Shown: piece after piece, positions 7,006-15,285 of the stretch
Position numbering within the stretch: the stretch's first letter is position 1
Layout: each line of letters starts with the position of its first letter
Assembly: GCF_050496545.1 (NCBI RefSeq)
Contig: NZ_JBNVZV010000003.1
Location: 62,001-126,000 of the forward strand
Reading direction: 5' to 3'
Source of the DNA: Phycicoccus avicenniae_A
Lineage (GTDB): Bacteria > Actinomycetota > Actinomycetes > Actinomycetales > Dermatophilaceae
Length of the DNA stretch: 64,000 nt
The notes under the pieces: generated by a model
The model's input: only the letters and a program-made list of their open reading frames with translations
What the model was told of the DNA's origin: nothing
The model's database searches: none
Position numbers and translations under genes: made by a program

Positions 7006-9360
7006 GTGGAGGACGGCATGGACGAGATCATCCGTGAGTTCCTCGTGGAGTCCCACGAGAACCTCGACCAGATCGACGTCGACCTGGTCGCGCTGGAGAA
7101 GGACCCGACCTCGCGCGACCGGCTGGCCCGGGTCTTCCGCGCCGTCCACACGATCAAGGGCACCTCGGGCTTCCTCGGCCTGCCGGTGCTCGAGCACGTC
7201 GCGCACGCCGGCGAGAACCTCCTCGCCTCGCTGCGGGACGGCGACCTCGTCCTCACGACCGAGCGGGCCAGCCTGCTGCTGGCCACGGTCGACGCGGTCC
7301 GCGACATCCTCGCCTCCGTCGAGACCGGCGCGGGCGAGGGCCCGCACCGCTTCGAGGAGCTCGTCATCCAGCTCGAGCGGTCCGTCGAGGACGAGCCGCT
7401 CATCACCCTCCCCGGCACGTCCGGGGACGGGGGTCCGGGCGCCGGGGTCGGAACTCTCCCCCCCACCGACACCCAGCCCGAGACCGCCGGTGCCGCCGCA
7501 TCCACCCCCCTCCGGGCGGCGGCACCGGCTCCCTCCCCCGTCGTGTCGCTCGCCCCGGTGGCCCCTCCGGCCCCCGAGCCCGCGGTCGAGGAGGACGAGC
7601 GCGACCTCGGTCGCCGCGGCGCCGCCGAGTCCTCGGTGCGCGTCGACGTCGCCGTCCTCGACTCGCTGATGCGCCTCGTCGGCGAGCTCGTCCTCACCCG
7701 CAACCAGCTCTCCGCCCACAACGGCGTCCAGAGTGGTGCCGGAGGCGTCGGAGGCTCTGCCAGCCGCGCCGGCGCGACCGGCGAGGACGGCCGGCTCGCC
7801 TTCGGCAGCATGATGCAGCGCCTCAACATCGTGACGAGCGACCTGCAGGACGCGGTCATGAAGGCGCGGATGCAGCCGGTCGACACGGTCTGGGCCAAGT
7901 TCCCGCGGGTCGTGCGCGACCTCGCGACGGCGTGCGGCAAGGACGTCGCCCTGACGATGCTCGGCCGCGAGACCGAGCTCGACCGCGGGCTCGTCGAGGC
8001 CGTCCGCGACCCGCTGACCCACCTCGTGCGCAACGCCGTCGACCACGGCATCGAGACCCCCGAGACCCGCATCTCGGCGGGCAAGCCGTCGACCGGCACG
8101 CTCGTCCTGCGCGCCTACCACGAGTCCGGCCGCGTCGTCATCGAGCTCCAGGACGACGGCGCCGGGATGGACCCCGCCCGCATCACGGCCAAGGCCGTCG
8201 AGCGCGGGATCATCACCGCGGCGCAGGCGGCGGCGATGACGCCCCACGAGGCCTACGCGCTCGTCTTCCGCCCCGGCTTCTCGACCGCCGAGGCCGTCAC
8301 CAACGTCTCCGGCCGCGGGGTCGGCATGGACGTGGTGCGCACGAACATCGAGGCCATCGGCGGCACCGTCGAGCTCAGCTCGGTCCCCGGGAAGGGCACG
8401 ACCTGCCGGTTGACCCTCCCGCTGACCCTGGCCATCGTGCCGGCCCTCATCGTCGTCGTCGGTGAGCAGCGCTACGCCGTGCCGCAGACCCTCGTCCGCG
8501 AGCTCGTCGTCGTCCACGACGGCGGCCACGTCGTCGAGGACGTCGCCGGGGTCCAGGTGCTCCGCCTGCGCGAGCGGCTGCTGACCCTCGTAGACGGCCG
8601 CTCCCTCCTCGAGGCCCCGAGCGGCCCGCCCGGCGCGATCGTCGTCCTCGACGTCGAGGGCAAGGTCTTCGGGCTCGTCGTCGACGAGGTCCTCGACACC
8701 GAGGAGATCGTCGTGTCCGCGCTCGGCGAGCACCTCGCCGGCACGGAGGTCTTCTCCGGCGCGACGATCCTCGGCGACGGCGCCGTGGCCCTGATCCTCG
8801 ACGGCAGCGGCCTCGCGACCCTCTCGCTCACCGGCGAGCTGCGGCCCGACCTCCTCGCCCAGCACGACGTCGAGTCCGTGTCCCGCGAGGACGCCCGGCG
8901 CCTCGTGGTCGTGCGCGCCGACGGCGAGCGCACGCTCGGCGTGCCGCTCGACGTGGTCACCCGCCTGGAGGACCTCGACGCCTCGGCGGTGGAGCGGCTC
9001 GGCGACGGCTGGGCCGTGCGCTACCGCGGCGGCATCATGCCCCTCGTCGAGGTCGGGACGGTCGTCGGCGGTCGCCGGGCCCCCACCCGCATCGGCCACG
9101 TCACCGACTCCGGGGCGGACACCCGCGCGGTCATCGTCGTCACCCGCGACGACCAGCCCGTCGGGCTCGTCGTCGACGCCATCGTCGACATCGCCGACGA
9201 GGACCCCGAGGTCGCGTCGCAGGCGGGCCACCGCGGCCCCGGCGTCGTCGGCGGCGCGGTCGTCGGCGGCCGGCTCGTCGAGATCCTCGACCTCGCCGCG
9301 GCCCTGCGGGTCGCCGGCACCGTCCCCACCGCCCACGTCCTCGAGGGGGTGCCGGCATGA
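7006..9360 (+). CDS. cheA: Chemotaxis histidine kinase CheA with two CheW-like domains
   Basis: Kinase that autophosphorylates on a histidine and passes the phosphate to CheY and CheB. In order: an HPt domain with the phospho-accepting His48 in VHTIKG; a proline/alanine linker (about 140-205) with no recognisable P2 domain; the dimerisation region; an ATPase domain with HLVRNAVDHGIE (about 342) and DDGAGMD; a first CheW-like domain (about 480-620); and a second one (about 625-770). At 784 residues it is longer than usual because of the extra CheW-like domain. The GTG at 7006 follows GGAGG; the ATG at 7018 also has a GGAGG and is an alternative. ATGA overlap with cheW. Confidence 0.95.
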   Translation: MEDGMDEIIREFLVESHENLDQIDVDLVALEKDPTSRDRLARVFRAVHTIKGTSGFLGLPVLEHVAHAGENLLASLRDGDLVLTTERASLLLATVDAVRDILASVETGAGEGPHRFEELVIQLERSVEDEPLITLPGTSGDGGPGAGVGTLPPTDTQPETAGAAASTPLRAAAPAPSPVVSLAPVAPPAPEPAVEEDERDLGRRGAAESSVRVDVAVLDSLMRLVGELVLTRNQLSAHNGVQSGAGGVGGSASRAGATGEDGRLAFGSMMQRLNIVTSDLQDAVMKARMQPVDTVWAKFPRVVRDLATACGKDVALTMLGRETELDRGLVEAVRDPLTHLVRNAVDHGIETPETRISAGKPSTGTLVLRAYHESGRVVIELQDDGAGMDPARITAKAVERGIITAAQAAAMTPHEAYALVFRPGFSTAEAVTNVSGRGVGMDVVRTNIEAIGGTVELSSVPGKGTTCRLTLPLTLAIVPALIVVVGEQRYAVPQTLVRELVVVHDGGHVVEDVAGVQVLRLRERLLTLVDGRSLLEAPSGPPGAIVVLDVEGKVFGLVVDEVLDTEEIVVSALGEHLAGTEVFSGATILGDGAVALILDGSGLATLSLTGELRPDLLAQHDVESVSREDARRLVVVRADGERTLGVPLDVVTRLEDLDASAVERLGDGWAVRYRGGIMPLVEVGTVVGGRRAPTRIGHVTDSGADTRAVIVVTRDDQPVGLVVDAIVDIADEDPEVASQAGHRGPGVVGGAVVGGRLVEILDLAAALRVAGTVPTAHVLEGVPA

Positions 9361-9773
9361 GCGGCTCCACGTACGTCACGTTCTCGCTCGGCGAGCACCT
9401 CGTCGGCCTCCCCGTGGACCGGGTCCAGGAGGTCCTCGGCGCCCTGCCGATGACCCCCGTCCCCCGGGCCGACGGCCGGGTCGCCGGCCTGCTCAACCTC
9501 CGCGGCCAGGTGGTCACCGGGATCGACCTGCGCAGCCGCTTCGGCCTGCCGACCGGCGAGGAGGGCACCGGCACCGTCGTCGTCCGCTCCCCCGGCGGAC
9601 CGGTCGCGCTCGTCGTGGACCGCATCGGTGACGTCATCGACGTCGACGACCCCCAGCCCCCGCCCGCGACCCTCGTCGGCCCCATCCGCGACCTCGTCCG
9701 CGGGGCGTACGTCCTCGCCGACTCCCTGCTCCTCGACGTCCGCCTGGACGCCGTCCTCTCGCTCGACCGATGA
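9357..9773 (+). CDS. cheW: Chemotaxis coupling protein CheW
   Basis: Adaptor of 138 residues linking receptors to CheA. The fold is recognisable from YVTFSLGEHLVGLPVDRVQEV, the central GLLNLRGQVVTGIDLRSRFG and the final LLLDVRLDAVLSL. ATG overlaps the cheA stop as ATGA, so translation is coupled and the proteins are made in fixed ratio. It is a stand-alone CheW in addition to the two CheW-like domains at the end of CheA. Confidence 0.95.
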   Translation: MSGSTYVTFSLGEHLVGLPVDRVQEVLGALPMTPVPRADGRVAGLLNLRGQVVTGIDLRSRFGLPTGEEGTGTVVVRSPGGPVALVVDRIGDVIDVDDPQPPPATLVGPIRDLVRGAYVLADSLLLDVRLDAVLSLDR

Positions 9774-9805
9774 CCACCCGCACCACCGACTCCGGAGGAA
9801 CCCCC

Positions 9806-11419
9806 ATGTCCGCCACCCGCCTTCCCTCGCCGCTGGCCTGGTACGCCGACCTGCGGCTCGTGACGAAGATGGTCCTCACCATCGGCGCCTTCGTCGTGGC
9901 CGTGGCCGTCGTCGCGGCCGCAGCGTTCACCGGCCTCAAGGCCACGGACGAGGCCATCGCGTCGGTCCGCTACGACGGATCCATCGCCGTCATCGGTCTC
10001 GCCGACGTCCGCGTCGCCTTCGAGGGCCGCGACGACCTGGCCCTGGCCACCGCCGGAGGGCGGGCCGACCTCTCGATCGTCGACCGGCTGGCGGCCCAGG
10101 ACGCCGCCACCGAGAAGGCCGCCGACACCTACACCGTCCTGGACTCCAAGGGTGAGGACGCCGGCAGCACCGGGTGGGCCGAGTTCACCGCGGGCTGGGC
10201 GAAGTACGTCACGCTGCGCGACACCACTCTCCTCCCGGCGCTGCGCCGGGGTGACGTGGCGACGTTCGACGCCGCTGCCAAGACCGAGCTCCTCCCGCTC
10301 GAGGACGCCATGCGCAAGGGCCTGCTCTCCGAGCAGACCTCGCGCAACACCGCCGCCGACGTCGTCGTCGCGGACGCCGAAGCGCGAAGCGCGTCGACGA
10401 CCCGCACCGTCTGGGTCGCGATCGTCCTCGGCGGTGCCATCGCCCTGCTCCTGGGGCTCGGCCTGATGCGCTCGATCGTCCTGTCCGTGCGCCACATCTC
10501 GGCGGGCCTGTCGGCGCTGCGTGACGGCGACCTCACCGCCGAGGTCGAGGTCCTCAGCTCCGACGACATGGGCGTCATGGCCAGCACCTTCAACGAGGCC
10601 GTCACGGGCGTCCGGGGGATGGTCAAGGCGATCGCCGACAACGCCAACGCCCTGAGCCACGTGTCCTCGACGATGACCGCCGTCACCGCCGACATGGCCC
10701 ACGGCGCCGACACGGCCGCGCAGACCTCGCGCAGCACCGCCGCCGCCGCCCACCAGGTCTCGGCCAACGTGCAGACGGTCGCCGCCGCCACCGAGCAGAT
10801 GGCCGCCTCCGTCGGCGAGATCGCCCACTCCGCCAACCAGGCGGCGCGGGTCGGCCAGGACGCCGTGCAGCTCGCCGCCTCGACGAGCCAGACCGTCGCC
10901 AGCCTCGGCGAGTCCTCGACCCAGATCGGCTCGGTCGTCGAGACCATCGAGAAGATCGCCGAGCAGACGAACATGCTCGCCCTCAACGCCACCATCGAGG
11001 CGGCCCGGGCCGGCGAGCACGGCCGCGGCTTCGCGGTCGTGGCCAACGAGGTCAAGGAGCTCGCGCGGGAGACCCGCCGGGCCACGGCCGAGATCCAGGT
11101 CCGCGTCTCCTCGATCCAGTCCGACGCCGAGGCCGCGGTCGCCGCCATCAGCCGGATCGACGGCGTGGTCGCCCAGATCAACGACCACCAGACGACGATC
11201 GCCTCGGCCGTCGAGGAGCAGACCGCGACCACGAGCGAGATGTCCCGCACCGTCGCCGACGCGGCGACGGGCACGGGCAGCATCGCGACGAGCGTCGCCG
11301 AGGAGGCCGAGGCCCAGGCCCGCGCCGCCGACGGCGTCGCGACCGTCAGGACCACCGCGGGCGAGGTCGAGACCATCTCGAGCACGCTGCGCGCCGCCGT
11401 CGACCGCTTCACCGTCTGA
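9806..11419 (+). CDS. Methyl-accepting chemotaxis receptor
   Basis: Transmembrane receptor of 537 residues. A first membrane helix (about 19-40), an extracytoplasmic helical bundle of about 155 residues (4HB-like), a second membrane helix (about 195-217), a HAMP domain and a signalling domain follow in order. The conserved hairpin tip ends with NATIEAARAGEHGRGFAVV near residue 395. The ATG at 9806 is chosen because GGAGGA stands 6-7 bases before it; an ATG at 9770 overlapping the cheW stop has no ribosome site. No C-terminal CheR-tethering pentapeptide is seen. The ligand cannot be predicted. It is the only receptor in the operon. Confidence 0.92.
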   Translation: MSATRLPSPLAWYADLRLVTKMVLTIGAFVVAVAVVAAAAFTGLKATDEAIASVRYDGSIAVIGLADVRVAFEGRDDLALATAGGRADLSIVDRLAAQDAATEKAADTYTVLDSKGEDAGSTGWAEFTAGWAKYVTLRDTTLLPALRRGDVATFDAAAKTELLPLEDAMRKGLLSEQTSRNTAADVVVADAEARSASTTRTVWVAIVLGGAIALLLGLGLMRSIVLSVRHISAGLSALRDGDLTAEVEVLSSDDMGVMASTFNEAVTGVRGMVKAIADNANALSHVSSTMTAVTADMAHGADTAAQTSRSTAAAAHQVSANVQTVAAATEQMAASVGEIAHSANQAARVGQDAVQLAASTSQTVASLGESSTQIGSVVETIEKIAEQTNMLALNATIEAARAGEHGRGFAVVANEVKELARETRRATAEIQVRVSSIQSDAEAAVAAISRIDGVVAQINDHQTTIASAVEEQTATTSEMSRTVADAATGTGSIATSVAEEAEAQARAADGVATVRTTAGEVETISSTLRAAVDRFTV

Positions 11420-11805
11420 TGCGCGCCCTCGTCGTCGACGACTCCCGCACGATGCGGGTGCTGCTCGGCCGCCTGCTGCACCAGATGGGGTTCTCCGTCG
11501 AGCAGGCCGCCGACGGGCAGGAGGCGCTCGAGGCGGTGGAGTCCGCCGCCGCGGCGGGCGCCCTCCCCGACGTCTGCCTCGTCGACTGGAACATGCCCGT
11601 GATGACCGGCCTGGAGTTCGTCGTCGCCGTCCGCGCCAAACCGGCGTGGCGGGACATCAACCTCATGATGGTGACGACCGAGTCCGAGCACGGGCAGATC
11701 GTGCGGGCGCTCGCGGCCGGTGCGCACGAGTACCTCATCAAGCCCTTCCCGCCGGAGGCCATCGAGGAGAAGCTCCAGCTGCTCGGCCTGGTGCCCGCGT
11801 CATGA
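11419..11805 (+). CDS. cheY: Chemotaxis response regulator CheY
   Basis: Single receiver domain of 128 residues. The acidic pair Asp7-Asp8, phospho-acceptor Asp56 (CLVDWNMP), Thr86/87 and Lys108 (LIKPF) are all present. Phospho-CheY normally binds the flagellar switch; no flagellar gene is in this window. ATG shares one base with the receptor stop (TGATG) and the end overlaps cheB as ATGA. Confidence 0.93.
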   Translation: MRALVVDDSRTMRVLLGRLLHQMGFSVEQAADGQEALEAVESAAAAGALPDVCLVDWNMPVMTGLEFVVAVRAKPAWRDINLMMVTTESEHGQIVRALAAGAHEYLIKPFPPEAIEEKLQLLGLVPAS

Positions 11806-12926
11806 CCATCACCGTCGTCCACGTGGACGACTCCCCCACCGTCCGGCGGATCGTCGGCGAGGCCCTGCGCGGCCTGCCGGGCGTCGAGCTCGGCGGCCAG
11901 GCGGTCAACGGTCGCGAGGGCCTGGCCCTCATCGACGAGGTGCGCCCGGACGCGGTGGTGCTCGACATCGAGATGCCGGTGATGAACGGCATCGAGACGA
12001 TGCGCGAGCTGCACCGCACCCGTCCGGCGCTGCCGGTCATCATGTTCTCGACGCTCACCGAGCGCGGGGCGCGGGCCACCTTCGACGCCCTCGCCGCCGG
12101 TGCCCGCGACTACGTGACGAAGCCGAGCAGCCAGAGCGGACTCGTGGAGTCGGTCGCGACGATCCGGCGCGAGCTCGGGGAGCGGCTGGTCGCGCTCTGC
12201 CCGCCGCGGGAGCCCGCCCCCGAGGCGCCCGAGCGTCCCCGGGCGCGCCCGACGGGCCGGCGCACCGGCCCCGTCGCCACCGTCCCGCGGCCGGGCAGCG
12301 GCCTGGCCTCCGACCACTCCGGACGCGTCGACGTCCTCGCGGTCGGTGCCTCGACCGGCGGGCCGGAGGCGCTGGGCGTCTTCCTCGAGGGTCTGCCCCG
12401 CGGCCTCGCCGTGCCCGTCCTCGTCGTCCAGCACATGCCCCCGGTCTTCACCCGGCTGCTCGCCGAGCGCCTCGACCGGTCCACCGAGCTGTCGGTGCAC
12501 GAGGCCGTCGACGGCGAGCCCCTGCGCCCCGGCGTGGTGCACGTCGCCCCGGGCGACCGCCACCTCACCGTCGTCGGGTCCCCCGCGGCGCCCTCCGTCG
12601 CCCTGACCGATGCCGAGAAGGAGCACCACTGCCGTCCTGCCGTCGACGTCCTCTTCCGTTCCCTCGCAACCGTCTTCGGCCGGCGCACGCTCGCCGTGGT
12701 GCTGACCGGGATGGGCGCGGACGGCGCCGCCGGTGCCGGTGAGATCGCCGGCTCGGGCGGCATCGTGCTCGCCCAGGACGAGGCCACCTCGGTCGTCTGG
12801 GGGATGCCCGGAGCCGTCGTCTCGGCGGGGCACGCCTCACGCGTGCTGCCGCTCACGACGATGGCGAGCATCGTCGGCGCGCGGGTCGCGGTCGGCCGGC
12901 CCAGCACCTGGGGAGGTGCCGCATGA
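11802..12926 (+). CDS. cheB: Protein-glutamate methylesterase CheB
   Basis: Adaptation enzyme that removes methyl groups from receptor glutamates when phosphorylated by CheA. An N-terminal receiver domain has phospho-acceptor Asp55 (VVLDIEMPVMNG), then a linker of about 45 residues, then the methylesterase domain with nucleophile Ser184 in GASTGGPEAL, QHMPPVFT with the catalytic histidine, and LTGMGADGAAG near the C-terminus. 374 residues, normal length. ATG at 11802 overlaps the cheY stop; the end overlaps cheR. Confidence 0.95.
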   Translation: MTITVVHVDDSPTVRRIVGEALRGLPGVELGGQAVNGREGLALIDEVRPDAVVLDIEMPVMNGIETMRELHRTRPALPVIMFSTLTERGARATFDALAAGARDYVTKPSSQSGLVESVATIRRELGERLVALCPPREPAPEAPERPRARPTGRRTGPVATVPRPGSGLASDHSGRVDVLAVGASTGGPEALGVFLEGLPRGLAVPVLVVQHMPPVFTRLLAERLDRSTELSVHEAVDGEPLRPGVVHVAPGDRHLTVVGSPAAPSVALTDAEKEHHCRPAVDVLFRSLATVFGRRTLAVVLTGMGADGAAGAGEIAGSGGIVLAQDEATSVVWGMPGAVVSAGHASRVLPLTTMASIVGARVAVGRPSTWGGAA

Positions 12927-13756
12927 GCCTCCTCGAGACCGCCGACTTCGAGCTCTTCGCGCGAATCGTCCAGCAGGACAGCGCGATCGTCCTCCAGCCC
13001 GGCAAGGAGTACCTCGTCAGCGCCCGGCTCGCCCCGGTCGCTGCGCGCGCCGGCCTGCCCGACCTCGCCACCCTCGCGGCGCGGCTGCGTTCCCGTCCCT
13101 CGGATCCCGTGCGGGCCAGCGTCGTCGAGGCCATGACGACGAACGAGACCTCCTTCTTCCGGGACATCCACCCGTTCGAGGCCCTCGGGCAGCACGTCAT
13201 CCCGGCCGTCACCTCGGTGCCCCGCCCGGACCGGACACTCAACGTCTGGGCCGCGGCGTGCTCCTCGGGCCAGGAGCCGTACTCGATCGCCATGACGGCA
13301 GCCGAGACCCTCCCGCCCGGGTGGCAGGCGCGGATCACCGCGACCGACCTCTCCCCCGCGATGGTCGAGCGCACCCGCGCCGGCCGGTTCAGCCAGCTCG
13401 AGGTGGCCCGCGGCCTGTCCGCACCCCGGCTCGTCGCCCACTTCCAGCGGGTCGGGACGGAGTGGGAGGCCTCGGCCGCGCTGCGGGCGACCATCAACGC
13501 CCGCACGCTCAACCTCGCGGCGCCCCTGCCCCTGATGCCCCGCTTCGACGTCGTGTTCCTGCGCAACGTGCTCATCTACTTCGACGTCCCCACCAAGGCG
13601 GCCGTGCTGGCCGCCGTCCGGGGGGTGCTCCGCCCCGGCGGGTACCTCTTCCTCGGCGCCGCCGAGACGACCCTCGGCCTCGACCCCGGGTTCGAGCGCG
13701 TGGCGCTCGGGCGCGCGATGGCCTACCAGCTCACGACGAGAGGCGGTCGAGCATGA
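12923..13756 (+). CDS. cheR: Chemotaxis methyltransferase CheR
   Basis: Methylates receptor glutamates using S-adenosylmethionine, opposing CheB. The 277-residue protein has the helical N-domain, then TTNETSFFRD, the SAM-binding WAAACSSGQEPYSIAM loop, TATDLS, and VVFLRNVLIYFD, all family signatures. ATGA overlap at both ends places it in the coupled operon. Confidence 0.95.
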   Translation: MSLLETADFELFARIVQQDSAIVLQPGKEYLVSARLAPVAARAGLPDLATLAARLRSRPSDPVRASVVEAMTTNETSFFRDIHPFEALGQHVIPAVTSVPRPDRTLNVWAAACSSGQEPYSIAMTAAETLPPGWQARITATDLSPAMVERTRAGRFSQLEVARGLSAPRLVAHFQRVGTEWEASAALRATINARTLNLAAPLPLMPRFDVVFLRNVLIYFDVPTKAAVLAAVRGVLRPGGYLFLGAAETTLGLDPGFERVALGRAMAYQLTTRGGRA

Positions 13757-14229
13757 CCACCATCCCTGCCCCCATCGAGGCCGAGTACCTCGACTCCATC
13801 GTCACGTCGGTGTGGGAGTCGCTCTTCGGCGAGCCCGTCGTCGTGACCCCGACCGCCGACGAGGCCGACGACGCCGTGCGCGCGAGCGTGGACATCCACG
13901 GCTCGTGGAGCGGCTCGGTCGTCGTCTCCTGCGCGCCCGCCGTCGCCTCGGGGCTGGCCCGCGAGCTGCTCGCCCTCCCCGACGACGCCGACCCGGACAC
14001 CGCGGAGGTGCACGACGCACTCGGCGAGATCGCGAACATCGTCGCCGGCAACGTCAAGTCGCTGCTGCCGGACCACGCCGAGCTCGGCCTGCCCGAGGTC
14101 CGCCAGGGCCGGGCCGCCGGCGCCCCCGCGGAGCGGGGCGAGCGCGCCGACGCCCTGGTCGCCGCCACCTACCACGCGACCGCGGGCCGCCTGCGGGTCG
14201 ACGTCACCACCCAGGAGGGACCCCGATGA
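13753..14229 (+). CDS. cheX: CheX-like chemotaxis phosphatase
   Basis: 158-residue cytosolic protein. CheX and CheC families dephosphorylate CheY using a Glu-x-x-Asn motif on a helix; here ALGEIANIVAGN supplies Glu92 and Asn95 followed by the usual glycine-asparagine. The rest, with WSGSVVVSC and a final RLRVDVTT strand, suits the CheX fold. The operon has no CheZ or CheD, so this is the likely phosphatase that resets the signal. ATGA overlap with both neighbours. Confidence 0.8.
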   Translation: MTTIPAPIEAEYLDSIVTSVWESLFGEPVVVTPTADEADDAVRASVDIHGSWSGSVVVSCAPAVASGLARELLALPDDADPDTAEVHDALGEIANIVAGNVKSLLPDHAELGLPEVRQGRAAGAPAERGERADALVAATYHATAGRLRVDVTTQEGPR

Positions 14230-15140
14230 AGCTGCTCGTCGTCGACGACTCCCGCGTCATGCGCCAGATCGTCACGCGCACCCTGCGCCAGGCCGGTCAC
14301 GGAGGCCACGACATCGTCGAGGCCGACAACGGCCGCTCCGGCCTCGAGGCCGTCGCCGCCCACCGTCCCGACCTCGTGCTGTCCGACTGGAACATGCCCG
14401 AGATGTCCGGGCTGGAGTTCCTCGAGGCGCTGCGCGCGTCCGGCGACGGCACGCCCTTCGGCTTCGTCACCTCCGAGGGCTCGGTGACGATGCGCTCCCA
14501 GGCGCTGGCCGCCGGTGCGCTCTTCCTCGTCGGCAAGCCCTTCACCGCCGAGTCCTTCGCGCTGCACCTCGACCCGGTCCTCGGCCGGGGCGGGCACGCG
14601 CCGGCGGTGGCGGCCGTCGAGGACCGCGTGCTCGGGCACAACGGTCTCCCGGAGCGCAAGGAGACCCGCGACCTGCTGGAGCGGCTGCTCGGCCGGGACT
14701 GCGTCGTCACCGACGCCCTCGGGTACCCGACCCCGGCCGACGGCCGGACCACGTCGGGCGAGATCGTCGACGACGAGGGCCGGGTCACGGCGCTCCTCGT
14801 CGCCGACCACGAGCTCGTCGTGCGGGCCGGCGCCTGCCTGTCCCTGACGCCGGCCGGTGCGGCCGAGGACCTCGTGAAGGACGGCGAGACCACGCCGCCG
14901 GTCCGGGCCGCCTTCTCCGAGGTGCTCAACGTCTTCACCTCGCTCTTCAACGGCGGGGGCGGCACGCACGTGCGCCTCGGCCGGGTGTGGTTCCCCCCGG
15001 AGGCCCCTCCGGCGGACGTCCTCGGGACGGTCGACGGGTCGCTGACCCGCGACGACCTCGCGGTGTCCGTCGCGGGCTACGGCGAGGGCCGCTTCTCCGT
15101 CGTGCTCCCGGCGACCGTCGCCGCGAGCGGGGCCGCCTGA
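14226..15140 (+). CDS. Receiver domain fused to a CheX-like C-terminal domain
   Basis: 304 residues. Residues 1-125 are a clear receiver domain with Asp7-Asp8, phospho-acceptor Asp54 (SDWNMPEMSG), a Thr/Ser pair at 82-83 and Lys104. Residues 135-300 form a second alpha/beta domain that I do not recognise with confidence. It contains AFSEVLNVFTSLFN, placing Glu232 and Asn235 in the Glu-x-x-Asn spacing used by CheX/CheC phosphatases, and has a similar alternation of strands. It may be a CheY carrying its own phosphatase or a divergent dimerisation module. It is the last gene of the coupled operon; two hairpins follow. Confidence 0.7.
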   Translation: MKLLVVDDSRVMRQIVTRTLRQAGHGGHDIVEADNGRSGLEAVAAHRPDLVLSDWNMPEMSGLEFLEALRASGDGTPFGFVTSEGSVTMRSQALAAGALFLVGKPFTAESFALHLDPVLGRGGHAPAVAAVEDRVLGHNGLPERKETRDLLERLLGRDCVVTDALGYPTPADGRTTSGEIVDDEGRVTALLVADHELVVRAGACLSLTPAGAAEDLVKDGETTPPVRAAFSEVLNVFTSLFNGGGGTHVRLGRVWFPPEAPPADVLGTVDGSLTRDDLAVSVAGYGEGRFSVVLPATVAASGAA

Positions 15141-15157
15141 CGGCGGCCCGCACCGTC

Positions 15158-15238
15158 GGTCGGCCCGTGCTGGGGCCGGGCCGACCGAACCGGTCACCTC
15201 GTTCCCGGGTCCACCCCCCTCCACGGGGTGGACCCGGG
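15158..15238 (+). terminator. Tandem hairpins ending the chemotaxis operon
   Basis: First hairpin: GGTCGGCCC (15158-15166) with GGGCCGACC (15178-15186). Second: CCCGGGTCCACCCC (15204-15217) with GGGGTGGACCCGGG (15225-15238), a perfect 14-bp stem and a seven-base loop. They begin 18 bases after the stop codon and separate the operon from the acyltransferase gene on the same strand. Confidence 0.8.
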
Positions 15239-15285
15239 TACGTGTGCTCAGGCCCCGGTGCCGCTCGAGGCGTCACGCTGGGCGC

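Noticed and set aside
9770..9805. ATG at 9770 as receptor start
   Set aside because: It makes an ATGA overlap with cheW but has no ribosome site, while ATG 9806 has GGAGGA at ideal spacing and places the membrane helix normally.
9140..11188. Long minus-strand frames antisense to cheA, cheW and the receptor
   Set aside because: The sense genes have clear domains and coupled starts; the antisense translations are low-complexity Gly/Arg/Asp-rich.
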